DNA of 64,000 nucleotides. Origin: Pictodentalium vernedei. Taxonomy: Eukaryota; Mollusca; Scaphopoda; Dentaliida; Dentaliidae. The stretch spans positions 387,863,217 through 387,927,216 of the forward strand of contig CM062294.1 of NCBI GenBank assembly GCA_031216915.1, in the 5' to 3' direction. Below the pieces are notes generated by a model, which saw only the letters and a list, made by a program, of their open reading frames with translations, was not told the DNA's origin and did no database searches. The position numbers and the translations under genes are program-made. Positions 44,898 to 57,270 of this stretch are shown here, in pieces (position 1 is the stretch's first letter; every line of letters begins with the position of its first letter).

Positions 44898-45389
44898 CAG
44901 ACTTTCCCAGTCCTCAATCTGGCTTCAGCAACTAATTCCACTAATTCCAGGCCTTCGTGGTGCTCTATTACTTTTGGCTTCCATGTGAGAATGTTAGGAA
45001 GCAAATGGGTAGTTGCAGGTAGGTAATTGTCGGGATATTTCTTGTAATTAGGCAAGGACTGATTAAGTAATATTAAATATTTAAAAGAAACGCGAATTCC
45101 AATGTCTGCAGGTTTTACTGCAAATTTTGATTTCAAATTATGTACATCGTTCACTGAATTTGAGGTCGCCGGGTGCAAAATGATCAATGTTTTTCAGACA
45201 TGTTTCCTGGCATGGACGCCAGAGTTGTAGAGTCCAACTAATGGGTGTTTGTGTTGGGTGGGGGTTGGGCAGTCGCGTCAGATAGTTTTATGGGTGGAGG
45301 AAGAGCCACAGCATCCAAATTCTGAATACCGGCCACTTTAACCCGTCTCGTAGTACAGTTTTGTCAGGTCAAAGTGGCGATCGAAAGAA

Positions 45390-47350
45390 AAAAGTTTGGT
45401 TTTGGATCAAAAATTTTCAGTCCCAACCAGACCAAAAAATTTCCAGGTAAAGAAAACAATTTTTTCGTCTCAAAATTGACAAAAAAGCATAGAAAACCGA
45501 AAAAAATTCTGATTTTTGTTCAAAATTTTCCAAGTCCGAACCAGAGTGGTAGTTCTGCAGCCATCAGAAGCCAAGTGGAATAAAACCCTATTCCCGTGGG
45601 ATGGGGAAAGGTTTAAAGAGACAGTGAATGTTGCCATTTCAATCACGGAAGCCTTATACATGTCAAGAATGCCGAGTATTCTCATGCCAAAAAGAGGGTG
45701 TACGGACCGTTGAGAGGCCGAGAGTGTAGCTTTGGCGACCACCCGAAGCCGAATGCAACAAGATTGTGCTTCCACACTACGAGGAATATTTTTACCTATA
45801 TACGAGCTACACATCTGCAATCACCACCGCTTTTAACCCACTCCGGTATTAAAGTATAATCAGGTCGTAGTACCAGTCCGAAGACCAGACCAAAAACTTC
45901 CAGGTAAAAAAAAAAAAAATCTCGTCTCAAAATTTACCAACACGCATAGAAAAACGAAAAAAAAATTACGATTTTTGTTCCAAATTTTCCAAGTCCGAAC
46001 CGGAGTGGTAGTAGTTATCCAGCCATCAGAAGCCAGGTGAAATAAAAACCTATTCCCATGGGATGGGGAAAGGTTTAAAGAGACCGTGCATGTTGCCATT
46101 TCAATCATGGAAACCTTATACGAGTCAAGAACGTCGAGTATTCTCATGCCAAAAAGAGGGTGTACGGACCGTTGAAAGACCAAGAGTGTACATTTGGTGA
46201 CCACCTGAAGCCAAATGCAACAAGATTTTACTTCTACACTACGGGGAATCTTTTTAGCTATATACGGGCTACACATTTTTCAATCACCACCCCTTTTGAC
46301 CCACTCCGGTAGTAAAGTATAATCAGGTCATAGTACAAGTCCGAAGACCGGACCAAAAACTTCCAGGTGAAAAAAAAAAAAAATTTTCGTCTCAAAATTG
46401 ATCCAAACCCATAATAGAAAACAAAAAAAAAAAATTACGATTTTTGTTCCAAATTTTCCAAGTGCGAACCGGAGTGGTAGTTATCCAGCCATCAGAAGCC
46501 AAGTGAAATAAAATTCTATTCCCATGGGGTGGGGAAAGGTTTAAAGAGATTGTGCATGTTGCCATTTCAATAACAGAAACCTTATACGAGACAAGAACGC
46601 CGAGTATTCTCATGCCAAAAAGAGGCCGAGAGTGTACATTTGGTGACCACCCGAAGCCAAATGCAACAGGATTGTGCTTCCACACTACGGGGAATATTTT
46701 TACCTATATACGGGCTACACATTTTCCATCACCACCACTTTTAACCCACTCCAGTAGAAAAGTATAATCAGGTCGTAGTACCAGTCCAAAGACCGGACCA
46801 AAAACTGATTTTTGTTCAAAATTTTCCAAGTCCGAACCGGACTGGTAGTTATCCAGCCATCAGAAGCCAAGTGAAATAAAACCCTATTCCTGTGTGGTGG
46901 GGAAAGGTTTAAAGAGACTGTGAATGTTGCCATTTCAATCACTGATACCTTATACGAGTCAAGAAGGCTGAGTATTCTCATGCCAAAAAGTGGGTGTATG
47001 GACCGTTGAGAGGCCAAGAGTATACATTTGGCGACCACTCGAATCCAAACGCAACAAAATTGTGCTTCCAAACTATGGGGAATCTTTTTACCTATATACT
47101 GACTACAGAATCTCAATCACTGGCGTTTTTAACGCACTCCTGTAGTACAGTATAATCAGGTCAAATTACCAGTCTGAAGACCGATTTTTCGTTTTTTGGT
47201 CGTGGAGTCCGAACCGAAATGTTTTGGGAGGAAAAATTTTGGTGGGTGTTTTTGGGGCTAATGACTGATACAAAGCACACAAAAAATCGAATTTTTTTTC
47301 TCGATTTTTTGGCCATTTCGGGCGTTTTGGAGGACATTCCGGCTCCAAAA
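45390..47350. repeat. Tandem array of ~455-bp units
   Basis: Each unit has GACC.GACCAAAAACTTCCAG, CGTCTCAAAATTGACC, CGATTTTTGTTCCAAATTTT, CCAGCCATCAGAAGCCAAGT, GGGGAAAGGTTTAAAGAGA, GAGTATTCTCATGCCAAAAA and ACCCACTCCGGTAGTA. Starts lie near 45427, 45890, 46345, 46795 and 47177. Minus-strand frames of 97-138 codons repeat with the unit and are by-products of the array, not genes. The CGTCTCAAAATTGA block also occurs at 42340. Confidence 0.9.
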
Positions 47351-47789
47351 GAGGGTCATGGGATAATTTAGCCCGGAACGGTTTAGCGACACAAGCATAT
47401 ACTTTGGGACGCTCTACGCATTCCCCAAGTTTAAAAAAAATCGTAAAGATTGTATCCGAGATTTAGTGATTTCTATATAAAAGGGTTGGAAAAAAGATAA
47501 AAAAAAATAAGAATTCCGAAGAATAACAAATGTATTTTCCTTTTTCAAAGGAAAATCCAAAAGAAGAAAGAAAAGATTTGTACACAAAATTCATTGCAAA
47601 CTAAGATTCAGAGTTGTAAGTGGAGATTCATCGATGCAAGAGAAGAGACAGTTCAGCTATCTGAAAGACACAGCTTCCCCTCTGGGGAATGTGATGTTCA
47701 GATAGATGAAATGTGAGAAGAGGAAACATCCGACTTTAGGAGAAGAATGAGAAACAATAACATTATCAGAAAACTGTAAGACATCGGCT

Positions 47790-47872
47790 GAGATATCAGC
47801 CCTTGGTAACTTCACATCAGCCTTTAACCTTTGGTTTCGGGCTGATATGAAGTTACCTCTGGCTTATATCTT
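47790..47872. repeat. Imperfect hairpin, ~31-bp arms
   Basis: GATATCAGCCCTTGGTAACT to ATCAGCC pairs with GGGCTGATATGAAGTTACCT to CTTATATC, with a few mismatches. Confidence 0.75.
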
Positions 47873-48359
47873 GGATGATATGAAATTAAGCAAGTAATAA
47901 CCTCTGACTATTTCACCGATAAAACAGAACAAAAACATGTTTATTACAGAAACTGCTACAGAAATCGAATCATCTCAGAGAAGAGTTGCATGCAGAATTT
48001 GATAAAGCTTTCTGTCTAAAATTTGCACTCAAGAGGTGATAACATGGTTAGCCAAACATTGTGGAATATGCACATGTTCACTTGTTGGCAGTAATGGGGG
48101 TAATGTTTGGGAAGTTTCATTTAAATTTGTTCATAATGGTTGGAGAAGTTACCCACACAAGAATCTCATATAGAAATGTACATTAAATCTTATTATTTAA
48201 GGAGAGAAAATTTGGTTGAAGTCATCACAAATTGAAAATTTGGAAACCTGTGTATGTTCGCTTATTCATATTGATGTTTGAGAAGTTTTGTCAAAATTAA
48301 AAATTAAAAGTGTCAATGACACTGAAGCTCAACTTGTCCAAAAAGGGACTGAACTAAAT

Positions 48360-48870
48360 AGAAAGCTCCAGCAATGCCAAGTCATTTAATCAAGTTTCTA
48401 CAAAAAAGACATCACACCAAAGCTACATAAGAAATCTGAAAAAGATCAGATGAGGGATGTGACCTGCAGGGTGTACTGATGGAATTGTTGACAATTTATA
48501 TGCCAAATCCAGTAGCGGCGATGTTTTTTGAATGAAATTCAGAATAATTTTATAGTTTCCATGCAGACATCACACCAAAGCAACATATGAAATTTGAAAC
48601 AAATTGGGTGAGATATGTATCCTGTAGGGTGTGCTAATGGAATTGTTGACAATTTATATGCCAAATCTATGATGGCCACTATTGGCCATGTTTTTCAACA
48701 AAATTCGTAAAAATTTGATAGCTTCCATCTGGGCATTGCCCCAAAGCCATGTATGAAATTTGAAACTGATTGGGTGAGAGCTGTAGCCTGTAGGGTGTGC
48801 TAAAGGAATTGTGGATGTATGGACGATGGATCAAAACCCATTCCAATAGCTCATACCTGACATTGTCAAG
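48360..48870 (+). repeat. Short array of ~160-bp units
   Basis: GGGTGT.CTAATGGAATTGTTGAC recurs at about 48471, 48629 and 48795, with GAAATTTGAAAC.AATTGGGTGAGA between. The last unit leads to GTATGGACGATGG and a CTAAAAA end, recalling the termini of the other short repeats. Confidence 0.8.
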
Positions 48871-50173
48871 TTGAACTAAAAATGTAGGAAGAGCTGCACA
48901 TACAAGAATCTCTTAATCAAATCTTGATTAAATCTTCCAAACTGAAGGAAAGATAACTTCATTAAAAGTATTGTAGACTAAATATTCGGAAAAATTCTCT
49001 TGCTAGTTGTAATATATGAGAAGTTTCATAAAAATTGGTTGAAAAATATAGAAGGCGCTGTACATACATGAATTTGGGATGGACATATTTGTTTATACAG
49101 AAATATGGATGAATAGATAAACTTACAGATGTGAAGATGTATGGACAGAAATGCTGACAACTATTTAGACTCAACTTCTTTGTAGTAGGGGTATAATATG
49201 ACAGAACACAATGAGGGTGGAGCAGACTCTAATAAATGACCCAAATTTTGGTACTTAGAAAATATCACCTTCGACAGTCTGTTTACATTTTTAATTGATA
49301 CTGTTTTATGTTGAAGCATTTCATTCACATCATAACACCACTCAGATGTAAATTGACCAATCAGGTTCATTCTTACATGACCTTCTTACATGTAGTCTGC
49401 TTTCCAGACATGGCGCACATAGGACATTTCTATTGTATTGGGTAACATTGAATACACACAGCAATCACTGTATAATGAGCAATTAACCCTGATCCTGTGA
49501 GAATGATTATTCAACCCACACCCATAAATAGTTTTTGTTTAATCCTTTACCAAATCAACCCCAGGTTATAAACAAAAGGTGTCATTCAAATTTTGTTATT
49601 TTATTTCAATTTTTGTTCCCAGAACATAATTTATGGAAAAAATTTGGGATCTGAATGGTGATTTTTGTGAACAGCACTAGCACTAGCAAGTGATGGTAAT
49701 TACTTTCTTAAAAAGGTTCCTTTCACTTTTTCCAGGAACCCACTTTCAGGTAACTGGTGGTTGTGTTTTCACATCAGTGATGACTGCCTGTACAGACAGC
49801 TAAAAATAATGTATAAACACTGTAAAGGAATCTACAGTTGTGAGATATGTATATACAGTAGTTATTATCATAAAATTAATCTGAGAATTCAAGGGTTATC
49901 TAGCTAACCTTGTGAATGTTTGTACCTCCAACCCCCTCCAAAAAAGAAACAAAAGTAAAAAAACAAAACAATGCAACTGAGTGGTCTAAAGCTGAGTTTG
50001 AATTGAACTGGCTGGTTTTGGCAATTACTTTGGGTAAAGAGTTGAACTATTTAAATAATTATACTGGATTATGGAAATTTTTTTGAAGTGAATTCCAAAA
50101 ATGAAAACATTCTATTTTCAATGAATAGCCTGTTAAATGACTAAACCCATTCCATGCTATTTCCAAGTTCACA
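48871..50173. other. Interval without recognised genes
   Basis: AT-rich intron-like DNA. No motif, repeat or reading frame of note was recognised. Confidence 0.45.
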
Positions 50174-50187
50174 TTTTTTTTTTTTTT

Positions 50188-50218
<31 letters not shown>

Positions 50219-50225
50219 GGGGGGG
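50174..50225 (+). repeat. T24-G28 junction
   Basis: A T-run directly abuts a long G-run, followed by GTGGTGGTGAGGG. It is the longest of the T/G junctions in the window. Confidence 0.95.
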
Positions 50226-50309
50226 TGGTGGTGAGGGTTTTGGTGCCCCGGAATATCTATTAAACCTCATATGGTTGCCTCATTCCAACTTTAATAAATT
50301 TTACAGGAA

Positions 50310-52556
50310 AAGAACATGCACCCTGACATATAGTCTTTGGATAATAGTGTGCAGAGTATCAAAGTGGATGGGGAAAGTACAGAAGATAAAGGCCGTATCG
50401 CTTCAGAGTTAGTCAAGCACTGGGAAAAGATAAACGATAGGCGATGGGGCAGTGGGTCCCCACCAAAAAGAAATACACTGGTGGAGGAGAACCTATCCAA
50501 TCGTGTATGTAGCGAAATAACGGCAGAAGAAGTGCAGAACGTGGTTTCGAAATTAAAAAATGGTAAAGCGGGAGGGTCTGATGAAATTCCAAACGAATTC
50601 CTCAAAAATGGAGGGGAGGCACTTATTGAAGTCCTGACAAACCTTTTCAACCTTGCTCTGCGAAAGCAAAAGGTCCCCAGAGAGTGGAGGGAAAGTAAGG
50701 TGTCGTTCATACACAAAAAGGGGGATAAGGAAGTTCTAGATAACTATAGGGGGATATCAGTTAGTAGTAACATCGGAAAAGTATTCTGTAAGGTCATATA
50801 CGGTAGACTTGAGGAAGTTATTGAAGAGAAAGGTTTTTTAGGAGAAATTCAAAATGGTTTCAGGAAAGGTCGAAGAGTCACTGATCACCTATTTACACTC
50901 ACCCAACTGATAGAATCAACAAAGGCTGAAAAGAAAAAGATGTTTCTGGCATTTCTAGATGTGAAAAAAGCGTACGACCGAGTGTGGAGGGAAGGTATGT
51001 GGCGAAAGCTCGAGGGCATCGGACTGGGGGGTGACTTTGTGGGAATCATGAAAGCACTGTATACAGATGTGCAAAGCCAACTCAGTCTAGGGAGTATCAC
51101 TACAAAACGAGTCCCTATGGATATAGGCCTCAAGCAGGGGTGTATCTTTTCACCGATGTTGTTTGCATTGTATGTTAAAGATTTAGGGACGAACTAATTC
51201 AGAGTGCGGAGGGGGTAAATGTTGGAGACATAAAGGTACCAGGCTTATTCTTTGCGGACGACATGGTGTTAATGTCTAGAACTGAACAGGGGCTAGAGAA
51301 ATTGCTGGAAATTGTTGGTAGATATGGGAACACTTGGCGGCTCGAACTAAATGAAAATAAAAGCAAGGTAATACCCGTTGGACGCAAGGTAGATATGACG
51401 AAGAGATGGAGAGTGGGGGAGTTCTCAATCCCCGAAGGGGAAAGCAAACAAATCACTGTAGGAGAAACGGGAGAGTATGAGTATCTAGGGGTAAGCATAA
51501 ATATAACGGGAAGAGGGGTGTACAGAAATTACTCAGCCAAACTGATTCTGAAGGGGAAAAGAATTCTGAACCAACTAAAACTTTTAGGGAAAAATAGTTT
51601 CAACAAGGTCTTTGTGGGGAAAACACTGTGGGAGAGGGTGGGTTTACCAAGTATAACGTATGGCACGGACGTGATTCCATTAAACCAAACCGTTATTAAG
51701 AAGTTGGAAAGTACTCAGAATGATGCCGGCAGATGGATAACAGGGTCGAGTAATGCTGCAGCTTTGGAAGCAGTAAGGGGGGAGCTTGGGTGGATGAAAA
51801 TCAAGGACAGGGTAGATTTGGGAAAACTGTGTTACTTTAACTACTTGAGAAACCTGCCTGACAACCGGTGGTGCAAACTGATGCTCGATACCATTTGGAA
51901 TTCTAATATAGATATGGGGTGGTCAAAACATGTGAGGGAACTAATGGACAATTACTCTATAGAGGTCACAAACATAGAAGTAGGAATGAAAGAAGGCAAA
52001 AGGTTTGTCAAAGAGAGAGTCATGGAAGATTGCAATTGAAACTGGCGAGCAGGGGTTAGCGTGAAAAGATCACTGCAGGGGTTACAATATAAAGAAAAGC
52101 CAGCTTTTGAGAAGTACCTAGATGACACCTTTGGAGGGTCACTGCTGTTCAAACTGAGATCAAGATCACTGGAGCTTCGGGGGAAAATTGGGAGAGATGG
52201 AGAAAAGGGATGCCAAATGTGCCACTCTGGAGTAGTGGAGACCCTGGAACATTTTCTCTTGGAATGCCCACAGTATATACCTCATAGAATAAAATTTACT
52301 GGAAGAATAATGCAGAAGTGGGGTGAAGAAACAAAGGATAGATGGCTGAAGGGGGACACGAGGGAGAGGGTAGGAATGCTTATTGAAGAAATTGAAAAAG
52401 AGGAAGTGAGGGACACTATTAAGCAGTTTATATCTGAATGCTGGGAGGAGAGGAGGGGAAGAGGGGGTGGGGTGCAGGGGGAATGATGGCCTTCTCTTAT
52501 GAGGACCGCGACAAATCAGCGGCTGGCCAAAGAGTTATTATTATATTATTATTATA
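50310..52556 (+). pseudogene. 5'-truncated LINE (non-LTR) reverse transcriptase
   Basis: RT motifs in order: GGSDEIPNEFLK, SFIHKKGDKEVLDNYRGISV, FRKGRRVTDHLFTL, AFLDVKKAYDRVWREG, GLKQGCIFSPMLFALYVKDL and the catalytic FADDMVLM. The C-terminus has a Cys/His knuckle (CQMCHSGVVETLEHFLLEC). A one-base loss near 51183 shifts the frame between KDL and FADD, and TGA at 52037-52039 stops the tail. The endonuclease and ORF1 are absent, so this is a typical 5'-truncated insertion. The 3' end is a TTATTATTATA microsatellite near 52530-52556. The clade was not assigned with confidence. It lies in an intron of the LDLa gene, in antisense orientation. Confidence 0.93.
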
Positions 52557-52756
52557 AACTCAAAGTGAACTAGACTTTAAGATTCTTGAGAATCATGGCT
52601 TTTCCAGATGATTTTTCAAGATGCCAGAGTGTGCGGTGAGTTGTTTTAACTGTCTCACTGAAGTTCCTTTATTGATGTTATGAGAAACGTGTGTATAGTA
52701 GTCTCAAATGACTCAGATTGATAAAAACAAGAAAAATGTTACTAAGGTAACACATG

Positions 52757-53553
52757 ACAACCCCCCCCCCCCCCCGCCCCCCTGTGACCTTCACCTTGCA
52801 GATGCGGCAGAAACTATTATACGTGACACACCTTCTGACTGTCCTTAACATTCGTAAAAAGTTTAACAATTGTACTATGATTAATTTCTGAGTTATGGCC
52901 GAGACACGAATATTGACCGATTTTTAGTGTGACCTTGAAATGTGACCTTGACCTTGAAGGTATGAACCTGGCTATGGTGTGTGACACATCCTCCCATGGT
53001 CCTTTATAATTGTGTGAAGCTTGATGGCTGTGGCCCTAACCGTGTTCAGTGTGACCTTGACCTTACAGACCTGGCTGTGGTGTGTGACACATCCACCCGT
53101 TGTCCTTTATAATTGAGCGATGTTGTAGCCATAATAGTTTGGAGTTATGCTTGAGACACGATTTGTGACCCTGAACATATGAAGGTCAATTGTGACCTCC
53201 ACCTTCCAGATGCGGCAGAAACTATTATACGCGACACACCTTCTGACTGTCCTTAACATTTGTAAAAAGTGTAACAATTGTACTATGATTCGTTTCTGAG
53301 TTATGGCTGAGACACGAATATTGACCAATTTTTAGTGTGACCTTAAAATGTGACCTTGAACTTGAAGGTACGAACCTGGCTACGGTGTGTAACATATCCT
53401 CCCATGGTCCTTCATAATTGTGTGAAGTTTGATGACTGTGGCCCTAACCGTTTTTCGAGTTATTGGCTCAGACACCCACACAAACACGGACGGACGGACG
53501 GACACACGCACACTTCATTCACTATATGCCACCTGACTTAAGTCAGGGGCATA
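52757..53553 (+). repeat. GTGACCTTGACC-type repeat, two copies, hairpin end
   Basis: GATGCGGCAGAAACTATTAT..CACACCTTCTGACTGTCC and TGTGACCTTGACCTTGAAGG occur around 52800-53060 and again at 53208-53470, about 410 bp apart. The end is CGGACGGACGGACGGACACA followed by the hairpin CCTGACTTAAGTCAGG and GGCATAAAA. A C-run sits at about 52759-52780. No coding potential is seen. Confidence 0.85.
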
Positions 53554-53589
53554 AAAATGTTTAGGTAAAAAACATCATTAATGGTGGAG

Positions 53590-55420
53590 AGGGTTAATAT
53601 CAATATCGTCATCCGACAAGTTAATGACCGACAAAAGGAGTGTTTGTTTGACACATACCCATTGTGTGCTGTGGCTATTTGAAAATGGTCCATTTTATCT
53701 CAAATATATCCAAAATATATATGTCTGGCAGCTTGCAGAGGGTTAACAAGTGCTAACAGGAATATTTTTCCATGCAACTTGTAATGTCACACCAAGAACT
53801 GCGAATGGCCATATTTTCTTAAAAATCTATGAGATGTTTTCAGAGAAATCCAGGGAGAACATGAATTTTACACTTTGGATGGGTATCATTGTTTAACCAG
53901 CACAAAACGGGTTAAGGGTTGTTTTTTTAATACCCTTATTACTTGCAAAAATAATTCTAAGTGAATTCTACTTCCACTTATGTTGATCTCTCCTCTTAAC
54001 TTTGGGTGCTATGGGTATGCAAACATAGACCATTTTATCAAAATTGTGTTGTTTGAGAACCTGCATAGGGTTAACAAATGCTTACTGGAATATTTACTGG
54101 TCATTTTTTTAAAAGACTTGCTAGATTTTTTTGAGAAATCCACAGAAAACGGGAATTTTAAGCTTTTAAGGGGTATATCTCCTTAACCAGTCGAAAATGG
54201 GTTAAGACAATTTTTGAATACCTTTACTACTTACAAAAATGTTTCTCTATCAGTTTTGCGTCTGGTAAAAGAAGTTACGTTTCTCTGTGGCATTCCTCTT
54301 TGATGTTGTTGGTGTCCAAAACAGGACTATTTTTTCAAAATTTTTGACATTTAGCCGCCCAGGGAGGGTTAACAAATGCCTACCAGAATAATTTATCCAT
54401 GCAACTGGTAATGTGACACCAAGACCTATCAACGGCCATTTTCTCTTAAAAACCCTACAAGATGTTTGTAAAGAAATCCAGGGAAAACATGATTTTTTTA
54501 AAGCTTTTGATGGGTATCCCTGTTAACCTCCCCAAAACGGGTTAACTCTTGTTTTTTTTAATACCCTTATTACTTACAAAAATGGTCCTCGGTGAATTCC
54601 ACTTGCAACAAAGGAGATTATGTTTATCTCTCGGGTATACATTGGGTGCTGTGCGTGTCCGAAAACAGCCCATTTCAACAAAATTACGATGCTCGGCAGC
54701 CTGTAAAGGGTTAATAAATGCTCACCAGAGTATTTTGTCCATGCAACTTGTAATGTCACACAAAGATCTGCAAATAGTCAATTTTTCTTGAAAACCTACA
54801 AGTTGCTTTTAGAGAAATCCACAGAAAATGGGAATTTTAAGCTTTTAAGGAGTATTATCTCTCTTTAGTCTGCCCAAAATAGGTTAAGACTTTGACTTTT
54901 GAATACCCTTACTACTTACGCAAATGTTTCCGTATCAATGTTAAGCTCAATAAAAGAAGACACTTTTCTTTGCGGCATACCCATTGAGTGCTGTTGGTGC
55001 CCAAAAACAGCCCATTTTATCACAATGTTGACGTTTTGCAGCCTGTGGAGGGTTAAGAAATGCTCATCAGAGTATTTTGTCCATGCAACTTCTATTGTCA
55101 CAACAAGACCTGCGCGCAGCCAATTTTTCTTGAAAATCTACAAGACTTGTTTAAAGAAATCCACAGAAAACATGCATTTTTGAGCTTTTGAGGGGTATTG
55201 CAGTTTAACCAGCCCAAAACGGGTTAACGCTTGGTTTTTTGAATACCTTTATTACTTGAATAACTAATCCACGGTAAATCCCACTTCCAATAAAGGAAGT
55301 TATGTTTATCTCTCGCCTATCGTTTGGGTGCTGTGGGGGCCCAAAAACAGCCAACTTCATCAAAATTTTGATGTTTGGCAGCCTATAGAGGGTTAACATA
55401 TGCATTGCCTAATATCTCTT
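53590..55420 (+). repeat. Tandem array of ~340-bp units
   Basis: CCCAAAACGGGTTAA-type blocks recur near 53897, 54186, 54528, 54868 and 55207. Each unit also has AATACC.TTA.TACTTACAAAAAT, GGTGCTGT.GGTG.CCAAAA, AGGGTTAACAAATGC and AGAAATCCA..GAAAACATG. The last steps are 342, 340 and 339 bp. Short minus-strand frames repeat with the unit and are not genes. Confidence 0.9.
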
Positions 55421-57030
55421 GTATATGAATGGTCATTTCAGAGACAGGTCTAACAATAATGAATGTTTAAAAAAAAATCTGCAAGACGAGTTTCGAGAAA
55501 GTGCCTATAACCCTAATTTTTACAGTTTTTGCCTTTTCTGGAGAAATAAGGGTTGAATCGAAAATTCCGCTTCGGTACATTTTTAGATTTTGTGCCCCTC
55601 TATGAGTGTGCAAAATTGTGTGAAAATCGGTTCGAAAATGGCTTCTAAATCGTACAGACAAAATGTATGGAACCAATAGTCTTTACCAGAGGGAAAAGCC
55701 TAACAAGTGCAAAGTTACAGGATATAGACCATAATTATGTTGCAAGAATGTAAACAAATCTTCAGGCCTTTTAGGTCTAATTTATTTTTTATGAAACTGA
55801 ACAAAAACCATAAAACAGAAACCATGCATATTATGTGTTAACCCCGACTAATTTGGGAATGTTCCTGTAATAATCAGTGTGAGTGAAGGCTTGTTCCAGG
55901 ATAAAATCACCCATAGGTGCCAAATGTTGAGATCCTTTTCTTCAGAAATAACAAAATGCAGAGCAACAATAGTATCACTTTGGTCAGCTGCTGACATGTC
56001 ATGGTTTTCAGATGCCAAGGCCTTGATTACCCCTATGCTTCCTCTCCTCTCCAGCCAATGCCCAGAAAGAACCTCACTTTTGCAAACCATTCACTTCCAC
56101 CACTACCCCAACCCACCAAATGTGTTATTCAGGTACTTCTCAAATAATGGCCTCTCTTTATCATGCATGCCTCTCAAAGACCTCTTTTCTCTGACCCCTT
56201 CCTTCTTGCCAATCTTGGTTACAATCTTCCATGATTCTCTCCCTGATGAGTTTTTTTTTTCTTTGGGTTATAAAAGACAGTCAGATATAAATGTTTGAAT
56301 GCAGAGATTTCATTGATCATTAACAGTTCATATCTATACTAAATGTGTGATAATTGCTTATATTTTTAGCAATTAACAAGGTTATTATGTTGTTATTCCA
56401 TCAAACCTTCACTTAACATGAATAGCAGATGACACGTTCAAAACAAAGTTAATTTTTAGCCTAAAAAAACACAGTTTAATGATTCCTCATTGGAACAAGC
56501 TCAATGAGCTCATTCCAATGAGTGGTCATAAGCTATGTTTTTGATACAAAAATTTAAAAAATAGCTGACAACACTTGTAAAAACATACATTGAGTAATTG
56601 AAACAAATTTCATTTTTTGCCTTCAAAACAGTTTAACCCTTTACCCAATGCATGGAGTATTAAAATTTAGCATTTTAAATATTTTTTAAATTTATAAAAA
56701 AAATTTCAACAAAATCACATCATGTGACCATCTCAGTGGAATGAGCTCAAGCTCGTTCCAATGAGGGGGTCACATCGGTTTTGTTGAAATTTTTTGAAGA
56801 AATTTTTTTCCATCTGCACAATTTGTCAATTACGTGGCTGGTTGCAGCCGATTTGCTGGGTAAGGGCTGAATGAGCACATAAAAATGAGTGGTCATAAGC
56901 TATGTTTTTGATGACTGAAAAAATAATAATTTGAATGTTTGTTTTTTTTTGTGAACAATGACAGTTACTGACATCATATTATGTAACGGATCAAGGATAC
57001 AACTGTTTAATAATAAAAAATTCTACATAC
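55421..57030. other. Interval without recognised genes; two foldbacks
   Basis: The interval contains the palindromic 37-mer at 56486-56522 (CTCATTGGAACAAGCTCAAT and its mirror) and the longer foldback at 56700-56795. Short frames near 55879-56298 show no domain. Confidence 0.55.
56700..56795. repeat. ~95-bp foldback, arms ~45 bp
   Basis: AAATTTCAACAAAATCACAT..GTGGAATGAGCT mirrors AGCTCGTTCCAATGAGGGGG..GGTTTTGTTGAAATTTT. Decayed relatives occur at about 600-690, 1560-1720 and 2460-2600. Confidence 0.85.
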
Positions 57031-57270
57031 GACAAAGCCGTTCATCTGAGCCATCATCACAATCAGCAGTTCCATCACATCTCCAAGATTTCTGGATACA
57101 AGCTGAATCATTAACACACTGGAAGTTGATATTCTGATCACAAGCGAGAGTACAATTGTCTTCATCAGAATTGTCACCACAATCGTTTTCTCTATCACAC
57201 TTCCACTCAAGTGGAATGCAGCCACCTTCCTTACACTGGAACATGTGTTTTGTCGAGCATTGCGTTGGTG
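57031..57270 (-). CDS. Two-LDLa-domain exon of an LRP/LDLR-like receptor
   Basis: The exon is 240 bp, phase 1-1. The acceptor is CTCCTTTTTCAG|CACC and the donor is CTTTGTC|GTATGT. It encodes two complete LDLa repeats. The first is [37 protein letters not shown]. The second is [37 protein letters not shown]. Both have six cysteines and the calcium-binding DxSDE or DGSDE motif. LDLa clusters of this kind occur in LRP-type endocytic receptors and other mosaic extracellular proteins. No YWTD propeller, EGF domain or membrane segment is in the window. This is the most upstream of the three exons in gene direction. Confidence 0.95.

Larger units (their letters stand above)
41785..45389. other. Long intron interval with scattered repeats, no gene seen
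   Basis: Near 41855-41890 the inverted SINE-type tail (minus strand GTGACCTTAAACACCAATAA) is followed by unrelated sequence. CCAGGCCTTCGTGGTGCT..ATTA at 43042-43145 recurs at 44947-45055 in the same orientation. Two T-run/G-run junctions lie at 42737-42761 and 44869-44897. Short frames (for example 43404-43733) show no domain. Confidence 0.5.

Noticed and set aside
45470-47116. Series of minus-strand frames (97-138 codons) with similar peptides
   Set aside because: They repeat with the ~455-bp tandem unit and have no domain, so they are by-products of the array.
50291-50716. 141-codon minus-strand frame
   Set aside because: Antisense shadow of the LINE reverse transcriptase.
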